Below, in pieces: positions 55,801 through 64,000 of a stretch of 64,000 nt of DNA; position 1 is the stretch's first letter, and every line of letters starts with the position of its first letter. The notes under the pieces were generated by a model that ran no database searches, was not told the DNA's origin, and saw nothing but the letters and a program-made list of their open reading frames with translations. Source of the DNA: Heterobilharzia americana (taxonomy: Eukaryota; Platyhelminthes; Trematoda; Strigeidida; Schistosomatidae); assembly GCA_944470555.2 (NCBI GenBank), contig OX104134.1:100062701-100126700 (forward strand), read 5' to 3'. The translations under genes and the position numbers were made by a program.

Positions 55801-58800
55801 GGTTTTACAAAAAACATTCATTTGATGAAGCAGCAGTTGGTGGCATGATGAGTCGTCACTATGACCGACGTTATGTACTGCAAGGTTTGGAGTGAAGTAT
55901 CTGGCTGATATATACTTGTTCATTTTGTCTTGGCTCGTCGAAAATGGATATCTGATGAAACCTGAGTAAATTAGGCGGTTGAGTTCTTTAGTGTTTCGTA
56001 GCCTCCCAAAGCTAGTTTCTTCTGACAATTTCCATTTTCTAGCAGTCTATTCACAGTTGGAAATAGTGAAATGTGTTTACTTTGGTCCATCTTATTGCTT
56101 TACATTCATTACTATTAGAATCAATACCATCATCATCGATATCAACACAGGATCAGGCATTACTGTACACCAGTTCATGTTGTCACACCTCATCATATCA
56201 GCACAATAAGTAACATAGGAGAATCGGTCAAAAGTAGTAGAAAGTAGTAAAAGAGAGGAAGAAGGAATGACCCGACCGACAGTTGCTACCTTGACACGAT
56301 GTTGTGGTCGGGTATGTACATCACAATGACCCATCGAACTATACTGGCAGGAACGCTTGTTCCCTTGTGGTAAGACGAAAAGCAGTTACCATCATAATGT
56401 TGCAGTGATAAAATGCTGAATTCAAAATAGCGACTGAAGGGCTTGGTTTGACCCCTGGCTGTTTTGTGGGATGTGCACTATGGAGGTGTCTTATATACTA
56501 GAAGGAACGGTAAAACGTAGTGCATACAGAAAGCCAATATCGACTGGCCAGTTCATTCTCTCCTTTAGCTCTGTCACTACTTCGTAGAGATAGAAAAGAA
56601 ACTTGGTGAATTGCTTGGTTCCTCATGCAAACGAAATTTACTCTGATGAGACCATAGAAGAGTGGCTTTACATTTAATGTAGGCTGCTTAATAGGAATGA
56701 ATATCGCGCTGAATAGATGTCCAAGCGTATGAAGCAGACGAAAGCAAAGTTACGGTCTATCTACAATCGGCCACTAATGGTTGCAAGGTATAAAATAGAT
56801 TTCCTCCTGATTCTACCTGTTCTATGTACATTCATCAGTTTGCTTGCTGTTGTGGAGCCAGTTACATAGAGCATTCAAGTAGGCAAGCTCACAGTAGAAT
56901 ATCTGAATACAATTCAGCGTGGCAGTAAAAACCTTAGTGCTTGTACACTTGATGGACTCAGGTCATGATGTGAATGCGAGCAAAGCTTTTACAGTTATTT
57001 ATCCTATACCATCCAATCTTTGGCTAGACACTTGTGCACACCGAGTTGTTGTGTTTACTTGCATCGAGTTTTTTCTCAACTTTCATGTCAGTTTTTATAC
57101 AATGAATGAAATTTGTGTAACTACCGCATAGGTAGCTTTAAATTTGATACTAAGTGATGGTTGGGGGTGAAACGGAAATCAGAGTCGTGGCGGGGTTCAA
57201 ACCAGAGACTTACAATTACCATTCAATAATAATAATAATATAGGTCTGCGAACTCACGGTTAGCTCAGACTGTCAAACTAATAACTTTCATATTAGGGAT
57301 GCATAGTAGCCAACAGTGGAATTCAAGATGCGTGTTTTTTTCCAATTTGAGACTCAGTCCCCAGCTGGATTTACATACCTCCTAGTGAGTGTTGTCCCCA
57401 CGACGACTTGCACCCGGAACTGGTCGTTGCAAACGCCACAGTATTGTCCACTAGGCCAGTGATTTACGATAGCCATTGCTTGTGCGATGGGTATGAAATA
57501 ATTTTCGTGTTATAACTTGTAAAATTCTCCGTCGTCGATTGGAACGAACTGATCCGCCAGTTTTGACATATATGTATGGGCTCGTGTGCGGATGCCTCGA
57601 TATTGCTGGCAGTTTCGATTTCGATATCAACAATGGAAATTGACCAGCAGTGTAATCTATGACTCCAGGATAACTTTTTTAATTTGTAATTATTTCAGTT
57701 AATTAACCTATTACTTACTAAAATGGTGTTTTCGTCTTCAATTTGAAACTTATCTATATAAAACTTGGGCACCTAGATATGTTGCAATTCCATTTTCATC
57801 TGTTTATTCGACTTATCATACAGTGAGATAGTTAGTGTTACTCACTAGATAACATTTTGGACATAATTTATTGTCAATACTCACATCAGGTAGCTTCCCA
57901 ACTTAGGGACATGGTTTATGTGGTTCCAATCCTCTCACCTGCTTTATGATATATGGGTGGTAGAATTTTCGGTATATCTAGGACACGGTAAAATCATTTG
58001 TATACATCTTTTTCGTGTTCATTCGGTTTTCAATCTCTTCTATGACTTGGAAAGTGATGAAGGTGAGGTAACAATGTTGGATTGCAAGATTAAACGAGAA
58101 CAAGATTGAAGTTTAGAGACTAGTATATATAATAAAGTTTCCCCTATTTGAATCACCACTTAGACTTCAAATCATCTTACCCCATCTCAGTTAAAGTAGG
58201 CTGAGTTAAATGTCTAAGTAGTAGGGTGAGAAAGCTTACTAGTAGGAAAGAAACTCTGCGACAAGAATTAGACACATCAAGAGTACCTTGCGTCTCAATG
58301 ATTACTCATCGAAATTTCTGAATAAATTGATAAGAAGTCGAAAGAAGAATATTGGCAGTAGTAGTAGCAACAACACATGTGTTATTAGTAATAATTCTAC
58401 TGATAAAAGTAATGATGGTGATGACAAGGTCGAGAGAGAATTCAATGCCTCCACTGTGTTACCACACAAAGAAGGCACCTGAGAAGCATTATGAGGAATT
58501 CTCAATAAGGCAGGGTGTTAAGTGTCATTGAAACGAAACAAACTCGCTTAGAAACAAGCTTTGTAAGTTGAAAGATCATATTGATCTAATTAGGCAGAAC
58601 AATTAACTTTACCAAATCCCTTGCAATACGTAAGTTGACCAAGGTCAACTAAGCTATCCGAGCACAAGATTTTAGCTTAGTCAAGATAAGTAGATCCTAA
58701 TAAGATGAGAAATTCAGAGATAAACATGGCTATAGCTCTGCGCGCAATTGGACACAATAGAGTTGGAGCGACAGTATTCAAAACTAACTTGGGTGGAAGG

Positions 58801-61800
58801 AGAGATTGATAACCAAATCTTTGTTTATCGATTCAACACCAAATACATTTAGTAATAGGAATGATTCTGCACCTGTCCCAGATATATGGAAAATTCTACT
58901 ATCCTCGTCATCACAGAGAAGGATAGAAAGTTAGGAATATATAAACTCTGTCTCAAAGTTGTGGAGTGAATGCGTTTGCACCATTGTTACCGATTTTCAA
59001 CCACTTCACCGACAGTCCATAAACATTCATTCCTTTCCTCTCGGGGACCCCAACCAAGCAGTATATATCTCCCCATACGAATCCGACCAGCAGTATACGA
59101 CTTCATGGACTGGCGCCATGAAAGGCAACTCTTGTGCAATGAGTATCAGTTGTTGTTTACTACTTGTAAGTTCCCGTTGCCATACAGGTCATAGGAGCCC
59201 ATCTGCCAACAGAAGTAGACCAGTTCGGATCTGCTAATCAACGGAGAATTACAAGCATGGAAAGAAATATATTCCTTCACCTGATTCATCTTTTATTTAT
59301 TCTAAACAGAAATTTTTCTCTTTTCTTTCATATCTCGTGTTGTTTTAGCTAAACGAAGAAGCGCTTACATGCTGTCCAAATTTAGACAATCCTGTTGAGG
59401 TGTTGAATGCTATTAATAGTGGTCGTCATCAAATCCCGACAAGAGCTGAAGCTTTGCATTCCTTTCGGACATTATTTTGTCGAAGATGCTTCAAGTATGA
59501 TTGTGCTTTGCATCCGTACAAGTCAACTCCATCCATGTGGAGTCACCGTTGGCCTATTACTTCATCAACTAATGTGGGTTAGTAAATCAATAAGAAAATA
59601 AATAGGATCTGAAATTTATTGCTCTGTCAATCACTCAGTGAAATGATTTGCTTTTCGACAAAGACAAAATAAAAGAGTTAACGCCGTCAGCAGAAACCTG
59701 AGTATGCTTGGCTGACATATATTTCTCATCTGTCAAATGTGAGATAATAGTCTACGATTGGTCTACAAGTACTTCTACTGATATCAGCTGTGGTAACTCG
59801 GACCGTTACTCAGTAATGCCTGGACCCATGTTGATATTGATGATGAAGATGAAGTACTTCTACTTTAATGTTAGGGAGTGAAGTGGTTGAGTTTGTCGAC
59901 GTTTTCACTTGGAAAGTTGCATCAGGCTGGACATGTTCGTTGCTCACGGGATCTCAGGTTGGATACACAAGGCCTACTGGGCATTTGCCAACTTGCGTCA
60001 TCTGTGGCGCGAACTGACGAGATATCTGACTATCTACCAAAGGACGAGCATACTGCACGGCAGTCCGGGTTTTCACCATCCATGTATTTATAGCATTGCT
60101 CGCGTTTGGTAGAATCACTGCCGTGTGAGCAGTGTTGAGGTCAGATGAAGATTGCTAGGCAAGACGGGGAAGTGGATTGATGAAGTTGTGAACCTTAGTT
60201 GACTTGGATAGCTTGGACGTGTGTTGCCTAGATACTAATCAAGGGGAAGTTTGATTCAGTCAGTAAAATGTCTTATTGTTGATGTGAGCCGTTCACGAAC
60301 GGAGATGTAACCTGGCTAGTTAGGGTCTCCGAGACACAAGGGATGAGTGGTTGACGAATGTTGGTGAAGTGGCTGAAAATCGGTGACAATGTCTTTTAAT
60401 GCTCGAATATTTGCACTAACCATTATCTTCAGATTGTTTATTCTCGTGCACAACTTCGTCTATTTTGATATCGCTCTTTTCCTATCCGCTTGTTCTTTTC
60501 CTTCTATCATGAAGTGTGTAACAACTGTAACTGATTTACTCGTGAACAAGGTTCTACGTTGATTCTATCTGTCTGAAGTTATTCATGAAGCTGTACAATC
60601 GTGTGGATAGTTATATTAAAAATGACAACATTCCAGGATTATTTCTGACCAATGGTCAAAGTACATTCAATAACAAAAGTTAGTTACGTAATACTAATGA
60701 AGGTTTACAGTAGGAAAATAAATGTAATTGGGTTGCAGAGGTCTTATCCAGACCATTGTCATAACACGAAAAGAGAAGGTTGAACCCGGTCCGTTTATTA
60801 TAGGACACTCAACTCTGGTTTCGACTTCTGGATGGCTACTGCTTCAAGCTATGCTCAAATACCTAGTTCTCACTGGCTTGAAAAGTTCTGAAGATGAATT
60901 TCCATTCTGCCCTTTTGTTTATCACTCAGTAGTCTTCTCGTGGGTGTTTGAGAAATGGCTACACCCTACACTTGATGTATTATGTTCCGCAGCAGCAAGT
61001 AAACTGTTATACTCACGTTGATATAGCGTAAGGCATTAGCTTATCACTCACATATGAAATAAAACATTTTTTTGCAGGAGAACATGTTTCCAAACTATGC
61101 TCTACTTGAAGATATTGATAGTTGTCTTTTGGCGGTGTCATTTTTAGAATTCTGAATTCAACATTCAACAAGAGAAACCCTTTCGATGCTATGTGTATTT
61201 ATTCGTTATGTATTCAGTTAAAAAAGCACGCTTGACGTTCGTTGTCATTAACATAATAAAACTCTGACTGCTATGCATTAAACGTAAGTATATAGTTACT
61301 TTCTCAATCCTTTGTTCAACTTCCTACTCCTACTTGTTGTATTACACGTGGCGTCCTATTTTTATTCAGTGTATTTTGACTTTTGGTAGGAAATAATTCT
61401 GGAATGTTCTATCATTTTTATTGTGTTCATTCACATGAATATTCAGCTTAGTGAATGAGTTCGCCCATTGACTAATCACTGCAGAGTAACCAACTTCATG
61501 TTGTCTAGTCTTATGTGTGCTGGCCGAATTCTGTAGGTCATTTTGCAATATGGTTACAAGACTAGCAGATACACCATCAGGATGAACTGAATAGAGACCA
61601 TTAGCCAAGAGCCCTCGACCTATCTCAGGATATCGTGATGGTGAGTCGCCTAGCCTTGTGACCAAATAGCAGAAGTGATCCATAGAATTCGATCAGCACT
61701 CAGAATCATATAACATGGAGTTGGTTACTGATGGAGTAACCAATCCGTGTATGTAGTCCAGTCCTACATGATGTCAATCACGACCCGAATAGCTCAGTGG

Positions 61801-62425
61801 TTAAGTGTATGATTACAGCACTGGTTGACACGGGTTGCGATCGTACAGGGAGGACGTCATTCCTCTTGAGGTTGCAAATACACGCTGCTGACTGACGGGT
61901 GCCAGCAAGCCCAAAACCAGTGTCTAGCAGGCTTTCCAGTCGATTGCCTCTATCTAATTAACATTTGAATGAATTTGTCCCTGCTACCATCTTTTTTGAT
62001 GCCTTTTTCATATGATTGAATGGCTGAATTCCATTATTCGATGAAATCCTTTAATGTGTATGTGCGTATTGCTTGGTAGGTTTATTTTATTCAGTGCAAC
62101 TGATGAAAAATTCACTTCACTTGTGAATGTATCCCCGCTGTTGGGGGTGAGGAGCCTTCATTCAGTTCCCTCTTCATCTTGTTTATTGTTGCATTTCTCA
62201 TCTATAGAATCAGATGCCCCGTATTGTGGCCACTGGTGTGTTCGTCAATTCACTGACAAACAACAGTTGACTAATCATGTTGCTACAGGTGAATGGAGTC
62301 CTGTGGAGATTTGTTTATTTCGAATTCTTGCACCAATGTGTATACCATATGGTCATTCATCATATCATTTATACAATTGGTGTTGTACATTATCCAGTTT
62401 AATTGGGACGAAAAAGTGTTCTGAG
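46292..62425 (+). CDS. EZH2: Enhancer-of-zeste histone methyltransferase (EZH2 homologue), 5' part
   Basis: Catalytic subunit of Polycomb repressive complex 2, which methylates histone H3 Lys27 in the nucleus. Coding exons seen: 46292-46776, 47085-47621, 53271-53522, 55603-55692, 59349-59573 (3' end uncertain) and 62208-62425, ~600 residues. Marks: Arg-rich N-terminus; '[20 protein letters not shown]' with 'YMGDE' and '[13 protein letters not shown]' (exon 2); a long polar insert rich in Ser/Asp/Asn; '[10 protein letters not shown]' and '[17 protein letters not shown]' (the Cys-rich segment before SANT2); then '[10 protein letters not shown]' in SANT2. The CXC and SET domains lie downstream of the window. 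Exon 1 has one frame break at A5 46552-46556. The gene is expanded by repeats in introns 2-5. Identity is firm; exon 5/6 joining is not. Confidence 0.93.
46830..46871. repeat. (TA)21 microsatellite in EZH2 intron 1
   Basis: Uninterrupted TA repeat of 42 bp in the 308-bp first intron; probably variable in length between individuals. Confidence 0.97.
47085..47621 (+). CDS. EZH2: EZH2 exon 2
   Basis: 179 codons, phase 0 at both ends. Begins '[17 protein letters not shown]', then '[16 protein letters not shown]' and '[15 protein letters not shown]', the most conserved N-terminal block of E(z) proteins. Its C-terminal half is a polar, basic linker ('[11 protein letters not shown]'). Confidence 0.95.
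48370..48970 (+). mobile_element. LINE-B 3' fragment in EZH2 intron 2
   Basis: Conserved RT C-terminal and tail blocks in order: 'ctgtgagacgtgacc', 'gtcttcgtagcatagtctg', 'catgacatcagttcacgaagtc' and the tail 'tcattgatcgtatt'. Frame-broken. Confidence 0.62.
49075..49087 (+). repeat. 13-bp direct repeat, left copy (target-site duplication)
   Basis: AATCATGTTAATT, identical to 53155-53167. The two copies bracket the whole Penelope/RTE complex, as expected of a target-site duplication. Confidence 0.75.
49111..49590 (-). pseudogene. Penelope GIY-YIG region, inverted copy
   Basis: Minus-strand readings '[20 protein letters not shown]' and, in another frame, '[19 protein letters not shown]' match the end of the GIY-YIG endonuclease of Penelope-like elements. 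Identical peptides are read in plus orientation at ~52755-52900. Confidence 0.8.
50610..50843 (+). pseudogene. RTE copy 3 endonuclease segment
   Basis: 77-residue open piece starting '[16 protein letters not shown]' (GDxNA box) and ending 'SQIDFISV'. It aligns with 9034-8819 of copy 1. It is an internal piece, not a gene start. Confidence 0.85.
51736..52352 (+). repeat. Chimeric repeat (alien head + RTE 3' end), copy 1
   Basis: Matches 63384-64000 with one mismatch that I can find over 617 bp (51748 T against C), a fixed offset of 11,648. The first ~210 bp is unrelated to RTE; from ~51948 the sequence is RTE ('[12 protein letters not shown]'). The second copy starts exactly where the alien head starts. 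Confidence 0.85.
53155..53167 (+). repeat. 13-bp direct repeat, right copy (target-site duplication)
   Basis: AATCATGTTAATT, identical to 49075-49087, directly after the 3' end of the Penelope element. Confidence 0.75.
53271..53522 (+). CDS. EZH2: EZH2 exon 3
   Basis: 84 codons, phase 0, after a TTTTTACAG acceptor. Encodes a low-complexity Ser/Asn/Asp linker and ends 'GIPEGVFS', the start of the segment equivalent to 'KIFEAI' in E(z) proteins. Donor GTAAGT. Confidence 0.9.
53740..54340 (-). mobile_element. LINE-B 3' end in EZH2 intron 3
   Basis: Minus-strand copy of the RT C-terminal end and tail. In reverse complement it shows 'gtcttcgtagccctgctgg', 'gatgaggttgtgaacc' and the tail 'ctcacactactttatctac'. 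Frame-broken. Confidence 0.65.
54350..54870 (+). mobile_element. LINE-B 5' region in EZH2 intron 3
   Basis: Plus-strand 5' region. A reading of ~86 residues (54509-54769) contains '[16 protein letters not shown]', found diverged at 38150-38480 (minus). Ends near a 'ctttcaggtaccctaggaag' segment also seen at 33285. The rest of intron 3 shows nothing I recognise. Confidence 0.6.
55603..55692 (+). CDS. EZH2: EZH2 exon 4
   Basis: 30 codons, phase 0: '[19 protein letters not shown]' then '[11 protein letters not shown]', matching the 'AISSMFPDKGTAEELKEKY' segment of EZH2. Donor GTAAGT followed by a (TG)n run. Confidence 0.9.
55713..55733. repeat. (TG)n microsatellite in EZH2 intron 4
   Basis: About 21 bp of alternating T and G, 20 bases after the exon 4 donor. 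Confidence 0.93.
56128..56397 (-). repeat. Inverted composite repeat, copy 2
   Basis: Reverse complement of 42521-42790. Here the LINE-B 5' end points to the plus strand (from ~56266, arms ACCCGACC 56270-56277 and GGTCGGGT 56306-56313), while the LINE-B 3' tail at its left points to the minus strand. Confidence 0.75.
56430..57130 (+). mobile_element. Penelope-like element fragment in EZH2 intron 4
   Basis: Plus-strand pieces in order: '[14 protein letters not shown]' (RT palm/thumb region), '[13 protein letters not shown]', then '[18 protein letters not shown]' (GIY-YIG type 'YIG') and '[18 protein letters not shown]' (its C-terminal part). Several frameshifts occur. A separate, more diverged copy than the one at 49 kb. 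Confidence 0.75.
57225..57242. repeat. (ATA)n microsatellite
   Basis: About 18 bp of AAT units next to the decayed SINE copy d; may be its neighbour's tail. Confidence 0.85.
57300..57475 (-). mobile_element. tRNA-like SINE with decayed hammerhead ribozyme, copy d
   Basis: Minus-strand SINE with an A box ('tggcctagtggacaatac') and a B-box-like 'ccgggtgcaagtc'. The ribozyme region (57382-57300, minus) still aligns end to end with the family: 'ggtatgtaaatccagctg', then a mutated core (CUGGGGACUGAG for CUGANGAG, GGAAAAAAAC for GGACGAAAC), then 'gaattccactg'. Not expected to cleave. Confidence 0.65.
57568..57625 (+). repeat. SINE head fragment
   Basis: 'gggctcgtgtgcggatgcctcg' matches the head of SINE copy c ('gggctcctatgcggatgcctcg'). 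No ribozyme part follows. Confidence 0.5.
57626..58974. other. EZH2 intron 4, nothing recognised
   Basis: AT-rich intron sequence with short ORFs (57918-58109, 58288-58482) lacking motifs and without flanking splice sites that would fit the reading frame. Confidence 0.4.
58975..59215 (-). mobile_element. LINE-B tail fragment joined to an inverted SINE head
   Basis: 58985-59100 parallels 53925-54040 (within the minus-strand LINE-B tail). 59160-59200 contains 'taggagcccatctgcca', the reverse complement of the region just upstream of and including the SINE c head. Confidence 0.5.
59349..59573 (+). CDS. EZH2: EZH2 exon 5 (3' boundary uncertain)
   Basis: Contains '[20 protein letters not shown]' then 'CALHPY', nearly the signature of the family. 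The likely donor GTGGGT at 59574 gives phase 0, but exon 6 needs one leading base; a donor at 59542 would give the right phase but is weak. A small missing exon or another one-base error is possible. Confidence 0.88.
60050..60620 (+). mobile_element. LINE-B 3' fragment in EZH2 intron 5
   Basis: 'atagcattgctcgcgtttggtagaatcac' type block (first part cited), 'gatgaagttgtgaacc' and the tail 'atgctcgaatatttgcac' in order. Frame-broken and truncated. Confidence 0.63.
60621..61780. other. EZH2 intron 5, nothing recognised
   Basis: ORFs 60728-61021 (+) and 61366-61683 (-) are ~100 residues without a motif I can name. Confidence 0.4.
61781..61950 (+). repeat. tRNA-derived SINE or tRNA pseudogene
   Basis: 'tagctcagtgg' (61790-61800) is a perfect Pol III A box in tRNA-like setting; 'ggttgcgatc' (61833-61842) is a near B box at the right distance. 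The acceptor stem does not close well and no anticodon loop is convincing, so it is not called a functional tRNA. No ribozyme core follows. Confidence 0.5.
62208..62425 (+). CDS. EZH2: EZH2 exon 6
   Basis: Begins '[10 protein letters not shown]' and reads through '[14 protein letters not shown]' to '[12 protein letters not shown]', the SANT2 region. Ends in phase 0 before GTAAGA. A GT within it (after 'HVAT') could be taken for a donor, but the coding match continues past it. Confidence 0.9.
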
Positions 62426-63383
62426 GTAAGAATAAATATGTATATAAACACGTATATGTGTAACAGTAGGGAAGAGAAGAGTATCCTATTAACATTCGCG
62501 ACTCCTGATACAATATCAATGCATTTGTTCATTAAAGACTCCATATGCCGTGATTGACTGACTATGGAGTTGGGCTTATTGGTTTGCGGAGTTTACTTTC
62601 AACCGAAGGCTTGTGAGTCCGAAGACCGCTCCAGCCTTCGAGGTTTGGGCAACCAGGTAGTATTGTAGTGGGCGTAGTATATGTTGAGAAAGCGGCAGAA
62701 ATCATAGGGATTTACCAGAAATGGATAAGGATTCTGCCAAGAGAAACGCAAGAGGCAACTCAGACTCAGACCAAAAGTGAGGCACTACTTGGTCTGACCA
62801 CCCTGAGCCTTCTTCCAACTCATGTTAGCATCGCACATTGAGATAGACGACGGTGGCTTGACCACGCATGTCATCATTCTGGTCACAGCCAGCTGTATTG
62901 AGTCCTCTGATGAAGTTGCGGAAATCCACTGGTATTTGCTAAACTTCTCTTGTTGGTTATCAACTGACTTTACTACCATGTTCCATAGCAGACTGAATAC
63001 GATGCTGCTGGCGGAAGATACACTTAAATCAGTAAGGTCATTGTTTGATGACAGCAAAACAGTGTAAATTTTGCAAACTGAAGGCACATATCTATCGGAT
63101 AACAAGTCTCTCTCCTCCCTCTCCCGAGAATAACAGCGGAGACAAATTGACGTTTTGAATAAAAAGGCTCTCAAAGCATTGAAAAAGCAATGATTTCATG
63201 CACACATAAATAACAGTCATGCGGGTACGATAGAATTGACTACAAATGTTAGACTACTGTAAAAACCTATATAAAATCTCAGTAACCAACCCACGCATTG
63301 GAGCTGTAAACAATGATAGGATAGAGTTGTCTTGACTTCGATTACTCGAACTGGGTTTGAAACCTCATGACACCCAACTGTTA
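62426..63383. other. EZH2 intron 6 (start), no further exon seen
   Basis: No CXC or SET coding segment is found. The minus reading 62785-63174 ends 'WKKAQGGQTK', reminiscent of LINE C-termini, so part of this stretch is probably an old LINE. Confidence 0.4.
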
Positions 63384-64000
63384 AACTTCGAGATCCTAGA
63401 CCTGTGATCCACAGTTTACTTAGACTGTACAGCGTATATTACTGACAAGACGTTGGATCAGACAGCTGCACAACTGTCCGAGTTGCGACACCTCACATTG
63501 GTACATTATGCAGAGTCTCCAGCCACTAGTTTCTCTTATCATGTAGACCCTATTCGGGAAGTCTACATTTGACGTGTTCTATTTTGGTCATTAATCTGAA
63601 ATCAGTGTGGAGATCTACTGCACTCAGCATAAAGCGTGAACAAGATCCGGATTTTCAACACTAATTCAGTTAGGTCAATCAGTGCTTCTATGTGATGGTT
63701 GACAGACTTGATGTGTTTCGAAAAGCATTTCCAACAAACTACAGACATTCATCAACAGTTCTCGCCTACACTCACTCGATACTGAAGATGAGATGGTGAG
63801 AATAATAGGAATAAGCGATGTGGAACTCTTGCTGGCTGGCTGCCTGGCTGGCTGGCTGGCAACGAACCAACCAATTAAGAAGCTGTCGTCCAAGAAATAT
63901 GCAGAGGGAAGTGGAGATTGAAGGGGCAAACACTGAGAAGACTGATTGGGGATACCGCGTGCCAACCGAGACCTTCGAGTGGAACCCAGATGGGAAACGA
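63384..64000 (+). repeat. Chimeric repeat (alien head + RTE 3' end), copy 2
   Basis: Near-identical to 51736-52352. It starts with the ~210-bp non-RTE head and runs into RTE 3' sequence, cut by the window end. The left junction is with unrelated sequence ('cacccaactgtta'). Confidence 0.85.

Noticed and set aside
56646..56660. CTGATGAG-like string as another hammerhead
   Set aside because: No stem II or GAAA follows, and it lies inside the Penelope RT reading. Similar CTGATGA strings at 1422, 29267 and 31178 were rejected for the same reason.
61781..61860. Functional tRNA gene
   Set aside because: A box is good, but stems do not close convincingly and the B box is imperfect.
62426..64000. 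EZH2 CXC/SET exons at the window end
   Set aside because: No Cys-rich CXC pattern or SET motif is found in any frame; these exons must lie further downstream.
1..64000. CRISPR array, operons or bacterial mobile elements
   Set aside because: No regularly spaced repeats, no polycistronic gene order; gene structure is eukaryotic throughout.

Overview
The window looks like nuclear DNA of a blood fluke (Schistosomatidae, Schistosoma-like; the genus is not fixed by what I can see). The reasons are AT-rich, intron-heavy genes with 34-36 nt introns at the 5' end and multi-kb introns downstream, many decayed RTE-, CR1/jockey-, Penelope- and Gypsy-type retroelements, and short tRNA-like SINEs that carry hammerhead-ribozyme sequence of the kind known from schistosome Sm-alpha repeats. 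No bacterial-type gene organisation is present.

Layout. 1-28.8 kb is a gene-poor retroelement graveyard. It holds a dead CR1/jockey-like LINE (1-1145), three direct copies of an LTR-like repeat (2987, 13953, 15163), a near full-length but broken RTE-type LINE on the minus strand (6481-9744), Gypsy pol remnants on both strands (10.96-11.56 kb plus; 16.70-19.09 kb minus), a head-to-head pair of ribozyme SINEs (19.37-19.89 kb), and a second RTE copy (23285-27290, minus) split by another LINE (24865-26656).

28,861-43,170 (+) is the gene for the La protein (SSB/LARP3 homologue): La motif, RRM1, C-terminal xRRM and a basic tail, in nine coding exons. Its long introns are filled with pieces of one LINE family, called LINE-B here.

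46,292-62,425 (+) is the 5' part of the Enhancer-of-zeste gene (EZH2 homologue, PRC2 histone H3K27 methyltransferase). Six coding exons are visible, up to the second SANT region; the CXC and SET exons must lie beyond the window. Its intron 2 holds a nested insertion: a Penelope-like element with inverted terminal copies, flanked by a 13-bp direct repeat, with an RTE element inside it flanked by its own 14-bp direct repeat.

Both real genes show exactly one reading-frame break, each at a homopolymer, which points to assembly errors rather than dead genes. The best lead for RNA biology is the SINE at 44.69-44.87 kb, whose hammerhead catalytic core is intact. The last 617 bp of the window are a near-identical copy of a chimeric repeat at 51,736-52,352.
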